Of a stretch of 5,170 nt of DNA, positions 1 to 5,170 are shown in pieces (within the stretch, counting starts at the first letter, position 1; the number at the start of each line of letters is the position of its first letter). Below the pieces are notes generated by a model, which saw nothing but the letters and a program-made list of their open reading frames with translations, was not told the origin of the DNA and made no database searches. This stretch comes from Deltaproteobacteria bacterium (GTDB lineage Bacteria; Myxococcota_A; Polyangia; Polyangiales; Houyiibacteriaceae), in the NCBI GenBank assembly GCA_003647035.1, contig QMMB01000264.1:1-5170 (forward strand), in the 5' to 3' direction. Made by a program: the position numbers and the translations under genes.

Positions 1-1
1 G

Positions 2-250
2 ACCGTTCTCGAAGACGGGCAGGCCGAAGTCGTCGAGCTCACGGCGAGCCCGAAATGCCGTGCAGTGAACAAGCCTCTTCACCGCATGAACCTGCCGCGC
101 GGCTCGCTTCTTGCCGCGATCGTACACGGGGACGACGTGATCATTCCGCGCGGCAAGGACATCGTGCACCCGGGCGACCGCGTCATTCTGATGACCACCA
201 AAGACGCGCGTGCAACCGTCGAACGACTCTTTCGACCGAGGGGTGAGTGA
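2..250 (+). CDS. trkA: TrkA-like K+ uptake regulator, C-terminal fragment (RCK_C domain)
   Basis: This is the last 82 codons of a gene that begins to the left of the window; the frame is open from base 2 and stops at TGA 248-250. The translation fits a C-terminal RCK_C (TrkA_C) domain. It has a strand-turn-helix start (VLEDGQAEVVELTA), then a run of the form GSLLAAIVHGDDVIIPRG, then HPGDRVILMTT, which is the glycine-aspartate turn and final strand typical of these domains. By family knowledge, TrkA forms a cytoplasmic ring of RCK domains that binds NAD(H) or ATP/ADP and gates TrkH. The N-terminal Rossmann part with the GxGxxG motif would lie outside the window, so nucleotide binding cannot be judged here. 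The directly adjoining trkH supports the assignment. A first ATG is available at base 65, but the domain clearly extends upstream of it, so that is not the real start. Confidence 0.88.
   Translation, partial: TVLEDGQAEVVELTASPKCRAVNKPLHRMNLPRGSLLAAIVHGDDVIIPRGKDIVHPGDRVILMTTKDARATVERLFRPRGE
238..250 (+). promoter_or_regulatory. trkH ribosome binding site and GTGA stop/start overlap
   Basis: A purine run GAGGGG (238-243) precedes the trkH GTG start at 247-249, and the trkA stop TGA occupies 248-250. The GAGG core is five bases from the start, which is close but usable. The 4-base GTGA overlap suggests translational coupling, with ribosomes finishing trkA reinitiating on trkH and keeping regulator and channel in proportion. 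The coupling is inferred, not shown. Confidence 0.6.
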
Positions 251-1737
251 GCGTCTCATCGAGAGATTTTCGCGGTGTCATCCGACCGGTGGGCGCCGTC
301 GTCCTCGGAATCGGCGTCATGATCGCGCTGTGCGCCGGGGTCGGAATGGTGTGGGACCAGTTTGCGCCGGACCCAACTCGACCCCCGGGCGGGGCAGCGG
401 AGTTGGCGTTGTCCGCCATCATCGTATCGACCATCGGACTCGCCGCATTCATTTATGGCAATCGCTTCGTGTCGGAGCGAATCTCGCGCCGCGAAGCTCT
501 CCTGGCCGTGAGCTTGATTTGGATCGCTGCGGGGGCCTGTGGCGCAGTTCCGTTCATGCTCGGAGCGGGCATGTCGGCCACCGACGCCTTCTTCGAGTCT
601 GTCAGCGGGCTCACGACCACGGGCGCCACGGTAATCGTCGACATCGAGGGGCGCTTGTCGCGGCCGTTACTCCTTTGGCGCTCGCTGATTCAGTGGCTCG
701 GCGGCATGGGTATCGTCGTGTTGTTCGTCGCGGTCTTCCCAAACTTGGGCGCCGGCGGCAAGCACCTGTTCCGTGGAGAGGTGCCTGGAACGACCGCCGA
801 GGGGCTGCGGCCTCGCATTGCCGAGACATCGTTCACTCTGTGGAAGCTCTACGGCGCGTTCACCATATTCGAAATCGCCTTGCTCAAGCTCCTAGGACTC
901 GATCTGTTCGACGCCGTGTGCCACGCGTTTACGACCATGTCGACGGGAGGATTCTCGACACTCGACGGCTCGGTAGGCGGGTTCCAGAGCCCCGCGGTCG
1001 AGTACGTGATCGCCTGCTTCATGCTGATTGGCAGCGTGAACTACGGCCTCTACTACGGCCTGTTGCGAACCGGGAGCTGGAGGACGCTGGTGCGAAACAT
1101 CGAATTTCGATGGTACGTCGGTATCGTGGTCGTCGCGGTGCTCGTGCTGACGCTCCTCAACCTCAGCGTGCACGAAGAGTTCCTGACATCGTTCCGCTAT
1201 TCCTTCTTCATGGTGGCGACCACGATCTCGTCGACGGGATACGGCACCGACGACTACAGTGTGTACAGCTCCGCGGCGCTAACCATCGTCATCCTGTTGA
1301 TGTTCGTGGGCGGCTGCTCTGGCTCTACGGCGGGCGGCATCAAAATCGAACGAGCAGTCCTGATGGGTAAGCAAGCGATCGCTCAGATTCAAAAGAGCTT
1401 CCAACCTGCGACCGTACAGCTGGTTCGCATGGGCAAACAAGCCATCAACACCCAAGTCCTGGCAGACGTCGGATCGTTCTTTCTGATCTACATGGGTTGC
1501 ATCGGCGTTGGCCTGATGTTCGTGACACTCGTCGAAGGCGTTCCCATACCCACGGCGTTCGGAACGATGCTGACTTGCCTCTCCAACATGGGCCCAGCGC
1601 CCTTCCACGTGGGGCCGGACAACTTTTCTGCCTATTCGGCGGGGAGTAAGTTGTTCTTTGCGATGGCCATGCTGCTCGGCCGACTCGAGTTCTTCACGCT
1701 GTTCGCGTTGTTCTTGCCTGGTTTCTGGAGGCGTTGA
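247..1737 (+). CDS. trkH: TrkH family potassium uptake protein
   Basis: Complete 496-residue integral membrane protein, close to the usual ~480-500 residues. TrkH is the K+-permeating subunit of the Trk system and works with a cytoplasmic TrkA ring. The four pore repeats are visible through their filter loops: SGLTTTGATV (about 120-129), TTMSTGGFST (229-238), ISSTGYGTDD (327-336) and CLSNMGPAPFHVGP (444-457). Other family hallmarks are QWLGGMGI (149-156), the glycine/serine-rich intramembrane gate FVGGCSGSTAGGIKI (353-367) and the late LLGRLEFFT (476-484). The GTG start at 247 is preferred over ATG at 319 because it keeps the first hydrophobic helix whole (about residues 12-36) and overlaps the trkA stop. 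One mild oddity: the fourth filter loop continues APFH where many TrkH proteins carry a glycine-rich stretch after NxGP; the key glycine (G449) is intact. The gene is followed after two bases by an antiporter gene, so the three probably share a transcript. No break or frameshift is seen. Confidence 0.96.
   Translation: MSVSSRDFRGVIRPVGAVVLGIGVMIALCAGVGMVWDQFAPDPTRPPGGAAELALSAIIVSTIGLAAFIYGNRFVSERISRREALLAVSLIWIAAGACGAVPFMLGAGMSATDAFFESVSGLTTTGATVIVDIEGRLSRPLLLWRSLIQWLGGMGIVVLFVAVFPNLGAGGKHLFRGEVPGTTAEGLRPRIAETSFTLWKLYGAFTIFEIALLKLLGLDLFDAVCHAFTTMSTGGFSTLDGSVGGFQSPAVEYVIACFMLIGSVNYGLYYGLLRTGSWRTLVRNIEFRWYVGIVVVAVLVLTLLNLSVHEEFLTSFRYSFFMVATTISSTGYGTDDYSVYSSAALTIVILLMFVGGCSGSTAGGIKIERAVLMGKQAIAQIQKSFQPATVQLVRMGKQAINTQVLADVGSFFLIYMGCIGVGLMFVTLVEGVPIPTAFGTMLTCLSNMGPAPFHVGPDNFSAYSAGSKLFFAMAMLLGRLEFFTLFALFLPGFWRR
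1727..1731 (+). promoter_or_regulatory. Ribosome binding site of the antiporter gene
   Basis: A perfect GGAGG lies inside the last codons of trkH, eight bases before the GTG at 1740. This spacing selects GTG 1740 over the in-frame ATG at 1755, which would be 23 bases away. Confidence 0.75.
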
Positions 1738-1739
1738 CC

Positions 1740-4700
1740 GTGGGCTCGTACAGCATGCCGCCCCCGGGCGAAGAGACGCACGCGCGCCGGCAGATCACCG
1801 TCATCGTGCTGTTGCTGTTCGGGATGGTGGCGCTCTATCAGTTCGAGCAGTTCGCCCGGGACGGTTTCGACCCAAGCGGGATGCTTGCCTTCGGGTTCGT
1901 TGTTTTGGCGAGCTACACCATTGGCGGGCTCGTCGCTCAGATCCGCCTGCCCCACATCACGGGCTATCTGATCGCGGGTCTGGTGTTCGGCCCCTCGCTC
2001 GCGAAAGCGCTGACCGGCCTCCACCTTCCAGCGCCTTTTGATGAGGGCATTCTCAACGAAGAAGTGATTGGGCAGCTGAGCGTGTTCGACACACTGGCGG
2101 TTGCCTTGATCGCACTGACAGCGGGTGGTGAGCTCAAGATCGGCGCACTGAAGAAGGGGTTTCGTGCAATCAGCTCGATCCTCGCGGCGCAGATCGTGTC
2201 CGTCGGTGTCTTGGTTACCGCATTCTTTTGGCTGATCTCGGGGGCGGTTCCCTACATCGGCTTTCCCGGCATCGAGGGTCTACCGATGGCCGCTGCATTG
2301 GCGGTAGGCGCGATGGTTGCAGCGGTGTCCTTGGCAACCTCTCCAGCCGCCACGATCGCCGTGATCATGGAGTCGCGTGCGGCCGGCGCGATGACGAGAA
2401 ACGTCCTGTCGATCGTGGTGCTCAAGGACGTAATCGTCATGGTGGCGTTCGCGGTCGCCGCGACCGTCCTCGCTCAGCAGATCGGCGTGAGCGCGATAGA
2501 GGGCGGCATCGCGGCCTACCTCTTCCAGCACATCGTCGTCTCGATCGTGTTTGGTGCGGTGGCCGTGGGCGGCCTCATGGCGCTCTACATCCGGTACATC
2601 AATCAGGAGCTTCTGATCTTCGTCGTCGGTGTCGTATTCCTCGTCGCCTTCATCGCTGCCGAGCTTGATTGGGATCCGGTACTGGTCTTCCTCGCCGCCG
2701 GCTTTGGCGTCTCCAATTTCTCGAAGATGGGGCATCGCCTCATCGAAACCCTCGAGCGCCTGTCGCTGCCGGTCTACGTCGTCTTTTTCACGCTCGCTGG
2801 CGCAAAGCTCCACCTCGATCAACTCCAACAAGTCGCGCTGTTTGCAATCGCGCTGGTCGGTGTCCGCGCGTTCGCGATCTACTCCGGCACCAAGGTAGGC
2901 GCCCGGTTCGGAAAGGCGGACGAGGCAACGCAAGCCTTCGGGTGGATGGGCTTCGTTTCACAGGCGGGTGTCTCGATTCTGCTTGCTGCAATCATCGGAA
3001 GTAAGTTCGGAGCGCTCGGTCGGTCGCTCGAAACCCTCATCATCGGCGCCGTTGCGATCAACGAACTGATTGGCCCCGTGATGTTCAAGATGGGCTTGAC
3101 TCTCTCAGGCGAGGCGCGCGCTAGCCGCTCATCACTCGCGCCGTCGACGCACTTGTCGGTCAAGCCCCCGTCGATGCGTCCCCAGGGTGAAGAAGGCGAA
3201 GCCAAACAGCTGGAGCCCTGGCCTGAGCACGTTGGTGAGAAGGATCTATGGGGCGCCGCGCTGCAATTGAAGAGCACCGAGCTCAACAATCGCACGCAGG
3301 ATCTCGCTGGCGATCTGCAGAGCATCGTTCGTGAGGTATCGACCGGCCCGCTTCGAGATTTCCAGCTCGATGGAGGCAAATACTTGCGTGACTTGCGGCG
3401 CGAGTTCCTCCGTCACCATCGACGGCTAACCGTGCAGGCGCGCGCCGAGGGCGGCACCGACCGAGACGAGCTGGTGACGATGCTGCGCTCTGCACAAGCC
3501 GATTTGGCCGCACATTGGCGCGGGATCGTGCTCGGGCGGTCGGTGACGCTCGCCAAGCTGACTTGGACTCCGGAAACTGTGCTGGAAAATGTGGACGCCC
3601 TGGTGGACGAGCTGCCAGAGGTCGTCATCGCTCCGTACGAAGACCTATCGTACGACTCAAAGGAAGGCGATTCGCTTTGGAAAGGGGCCCGGCGCCAAGT
3701 CCTTCGCTGGAGGCGAAGCTGGCGAAAAGCTTTCGGTCAGGGCGAACCGACGCGTGACGTTCGCCTGCGCGCTTTGGGCCGCTTCCACCTCTCCTATGAT
3801 GCCCCTGCGCGACTCGAAGGCCTGGCTGCCCTCTTCGTCGAAGCGGACCGACACCTCGCGGCTCGAACGAGAAGCCTCTTCGACGGAGTGATCGCGGGGT
3901 ACGACGACATCGTCGACGTTTCCACCGCGCCTGACGCTGACCTCGAGGGGCAGCTCGTTCGGCTGCGACACGACGTGGAAGAGGAGCTCGCTCTGGCCCT
4001 CGACGAAATCGTTCGCATCACGGGCGACGGCACGCATCGAGCCGCAAGCGCGCTTGCCACTGGCTTGGTCAACATCAAGGAAGATCTCCCGACATTCGGA
4101 ACCATCGACCTAGGTTCAGGCGAGCGCCGGACGAGCCGCCGTTTCGCAAACCGCATGCGGGCGATGGAGACGCTCACCAAGGACGTGACTAACCTTCGCA
4201 AAGCAAGCTCCGCCGAATACTCCTCGTTGGCGATGGAGTTGGAACTGCTGGGCCTCGAAGCACGCATCAAGGACCACGTTGCAGAGTACGTGTCTCGACT
4301 CACCAGCACCGTCACTCGGCGCGGGGGATCCCAGGTGGAGCGCGTGAGCGACACCCTTCAGAAGACCCTGTCCGAGCTCAACGCCGAACTCGAGAAGGAC
4401 TACTCGGGAGACGAGCTCGCCACAGCGTTGCGCAAGACCACCGAGGCAACGAGCAAGGTCACGGGCGAAGCCGCACGTGTAACCACCGAGCTGTACCAAG
4501 ACCTGAGCGACGACGGGAAGATCGCCCCGCTACTCGATACCCTGGTCGATGCGTGCCGCGGCCTCACTCCCCGATACCGCGTGACCGTCGGTCAGCGACA
4601 AACCGGCGAATGGCGCCTGCCGACTTCGCTGCCGGAGGTCGAGGTCCCATTCCGGGAGATCGTGCTCACGTACATCGACAGTCGCGTGGCGCCAAAACTG

Positions 4701-5170
4701 CTCGCGAGTCGTCGAGAACTCGCCGAACGCGTTCAACCTCTAGCGAATCTACTCAAAGAGCTCGAACGCGTCATCGCATTCAACGTGGAGCTCGCCACCG
4801 CGGAGCTCGAAATCGTTCACGACGAGGCTATCCCGGAAGAAATGCACACACTTCTGCGCGACATGCTCTACGGACAACTCGAGAGGAGCTACAACTCGCT
4901 CGAAGAGATCCGCGCCGAAGCCACGGGATGGCCCGCGATGCTCGAAACCGAGATGCGTGACGCGGCGCTCGGCACGCTCGCAACGCTTCGCGGAGAACTG
5001 GCGGAGGGCTCGTTCAGTAGGTCGCGCCTCGAAGCGATGCGCCGCGCCGCGAGTGGTCTTCGAATGATGGAAAAGGGGCAGAGAGAGCCTCGCGCCAAGC
5101 AGCTCAAGGCCCAGTTACGTGGCGGTCTCCGCGCGTTGTTCGGAGAAGAGCGCCTCGAGCGCTGGAGCGA
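1740..5170 (+). CDS. CPA2-type cation:proton antiporter with a very long C-terminal extension (3' end outside window)
   Basis: One uninterrupted frame of 1143 codons from GTG 1740, with no stop before the right edge. Residues about 19-452 contain roughly 13-14 hydrophobic segments and read as a Na+/H+ exchanger domain of the KefB/NapA (CPA2) group. Supporting segments are LPHITGYLIAGLVFGP (70-85), VALIALTAGGEL (121-132), the TSPAATIAVIMES stretch (200-212), the core helix VVLKDVIVM (226-234) with presumed transport aspartate D230, the late helix FFTLAGAKLHL (349-359), and AINELIGPVMFKMGL (439-453). Such proteins exchange Na+ or K+ for H+ across the inner membrane; which ion is used here cannot be read from sequence. 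After a Ser/Pro/Glu-rich linker (about 455-490) come over 650 charged, mainly helical residues without membrane segments. The RCK domain (GxGxxG) that follows the membrane part in KefB/KefC is absent. The G/C-biased third positions continue to the edge, so the extension is genuinely coding. Only one cysteine (C939) is seen in the whole visible protein. It lies two bases after trkH, so it is very likely in the same operon. The antiporter domain is secure; the extension's role is unknown. Confidence 0.9.
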   Translation, partial: MGSYSMPPPGEETHARRQITVIVLLLFGMVALYQFEQFARDGFDPSGMLAFGFVVLASYTIGGLVAQIRLPHITGYLIAGLVFGPSLAKALTGLHLPAPFDEGILNEEVIGQLSVFDTLAVALIALTAGGELKIGALKKGFRAISSILAAQIVSVGVLVTAFFWLISGAVPYIGFPGIEGLPMAAALAVGAMVAAVSLATSPAATIAVIMESRAAGAMTRNVLSIVVLKDVIVMVAFAVAATVLAQQIGVSAIEGGIAAYLFQHIVVSIVFGAVAVGGLMALYIRYINQELLIFVVGVVFLVAFIAAELDWDPVLVFLAAGFGVSNFSKMGHRLIETLERLSLPVYVVFFTLAGAKLHLDQLQQVALFAIALVGVRAFAIYSGTKVGARFGKADEATQAFGWMGFVSQAGVSILLAAIIGSKFGALGRSLETLIIGAVAINELIGPVMFKMGLTLSGEARASRSSLAPSTHLSVKPPSMRPQGEEGEAKQLEPWPEHVGEKDLWGAALQLKSTELNNRTQDLAGDLQSIVREVSTGPLRDFQLDGGKYLRDLRREFLRHHRRLTVQARAEGGTDRDELVTMLRSAQADLAAHWRGIVLGRSVTLAKLTWTPETVLENVDALVDELPEVVIAPYEDLSYDSKEGDSLWKGARRQVLRWRRSWRKAFGQGEPTRDVRLRALGRFHLSYDAPARLEGLAALFVEADRHLAARTRSLFDGVIAGYDDIVDVSTAPDADLEGQLVRLRHDVEEELALALDEIVRITGDGTHRAASALATGLVNIKEDLPTFGTIDLGSGERRTSRRFANRMRAMETLTKDVTNLRKASSAEYSSLAMELELLGLEARIKDHVAEYVSRLTSTVTRRGGSQVERVSDTLQKTLSELNAELEKDYSGDELATALRKTTEATSKVTGEAARVTTELYQDLSDDGKIAPLLDTLVDACRGLTPRYRVTVGQRQTGEWRLPTSLPEVEVPFREIVLTYIDSRVAPKLLASRRELAERVQPLANLLKELERVIAFNVELATAELEIVHDEAIPEEMHTLLRDMLYGQLERSYNSLEEIRAEATGWPAMLETEMRDAALGTLATLRGELAEGSFSRSRLEAMRRAASGLRMMEKGQREPRAKQLKAQLRGGLRALFGEERLERWS
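3678..3737 (+). other. Trp/Arg-rich segment in the antiporter extension
   Basis: Residues 647-666 of the antiporter frame hold three tryptophans (647, 657, 661), one phenylalanine (665) and eight basic residues (K648, R651, R652, R656, R658, R659, R662, K663), with no acidic residue. If helical, this would be an amphipathic, strongly positive surface suited to contacting anionic lipid or an acidic partner. The composition is seen directly; the binding role is inference. Confidence 0.5.
4155..4400 (+). other. Possible coiled-coil or long helical segment
   Basis: Residues about 806-887 form a proline-free stretch dense in Glu, Lys, Arg, Leu, Met and Val, including METLTKDVTNLRK, LAMELELLGLEARIKDHV and VSDTLQKTLSELNAELEKDY, interrupted by a short RRGG turn near 859. 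Spacing of hydrophobic residues is roughly heptad-like in places. It could mediate dimer contacts, since CPA antiporters are dimers, but no coiled-coil score was calculated. Confidence 0.4.

Larger units (their letters stand above)
3102..5170 (+). other. Unrecognised cytoplasmic C-terminal region of the antiporter
   Basis: This is the part of the antiporter frame after the last membrane helix (residues about 455-1143, unfinished). I do not recognise a family. In order it shows: a low-complexity Ser/Pro/Glu linker to about 490; helical stretches including a basic run YLRDLRREFLRHHRRL (548-563); LPEVVIAPYEDL (625-636) leading into a Trp/Arg-rich segment (647-666); an acidic helical stretch with EEELALALDEIVRI; a possible coiled coil (about 806-887); a short strand-like segment with LPEVEVPFREI (964-974); and further charged helices to the edge. 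No P-loop, GxGxxG nucleotide fold, cyclic-nucleotide domain, zinc-binding cysteines or membrane span is visible. By position it could regulate the transporter or act as a docking scaffold, but that is inference. Confidence 0.7.

Noticed and set aside
210..1370. A 386-codon plus-strand open frame overlapping trkA and trkH
   Set aside because: Its product is arginine/histidine-rich and lacks any membrane or domain pattern, while the overlapping frame encodes an unmistakable TrkH. It is a GC-rich shadow frame.
1732..1739. Promoter or terminator between trkH and the antiporter gene
   Set aside because: The gap is two bases beyond the trkH stop, with no room for either, and no hairpin plus T-run is present.
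2280..2933. A 217-codon minus-strand open frame
   Set aside because: It lies wholly antisense to the conserved membrane domain of the antiporter and its product is a charged Arg/Asp/Glu/His mix without recognisable features.
3102..3260. A possible gene boundary between the membrane domain and the soluble region
   Set aside because: There is no stop in frame. The in-frame ATG at 3174 has no ribosome binding site in front of it, and codon bias does not change, so a single fused protein is the simpler reading.
3515..3891. Overlapping plus-strand frames at 3515-3757 and 3589-3891 that could suggest a frameshift in the extension
   Set aside because: The main frame stays open with consistent third-position G/C bias through this part, so the short alternative frames are shadows.
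3794..4354. A 186-codon minus-strand open frame under the antiporter extension
   Set aside because: The product is Ser/Arg/Thr-rich low complexity, as expected from the complement of GC-biased codons, and the plus-strand frame continues unbroken through it.

Overview
This window is a compact, GC-rich stretch with strong G/C preference at third codon positions. It holds three consecutive plus-strand genes with essentially no intergenic DNA. Two of the three start codons are visible and both are GTG. This suits a high-GC proteobacterium or Myxococcota-like organism, but the taxonomic guess is weak because no marker gene is present.

Layout: (1) bases 2-250 are the 3' end of a TrkA-type potassium-uptake regulator, of which only the last RCK_C (TrkA_C) domain is present. 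(2) Bases 247-1737 are a complete trkH, the K+-conducting membrane subunit. It overlaps the trkA stop by a GTGA junction and carries all four selectivity-filter loops. (3) Bases 1740-5170 form one uninterrupted reading frame that starts two bases after the trkH stop behind a clear GGAGG and is still open at the right edge, giving at least 1143 codons. Its first ~450 residues are a CPA2-type (KefB/NapA-like, Na+/H+ exchanger fold) cation:proton antiporter. The following ~690 residues are a soluble, highly charged, mostly helical region that I do not recognise and that contains no RCK nucleotide-binding motif.

The three genes look like one transcription unit for monovalent-cation homeostasis: a K+ channel-like uptake subunit, its nucleotide-sensing RCK regulator, and a cation/proton antiporter. 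The most notable item is the antiporter with its very long cytoplasmic extension, which is far longer than the usual ~380-670 residues of the family. It includes a Trp/Arg-rich segment, a possible duplicated LPEV motif and a possible coiled coil. No promoter, terminator, RNA gene, mobile element, CRISPR array or long repeat is visible.
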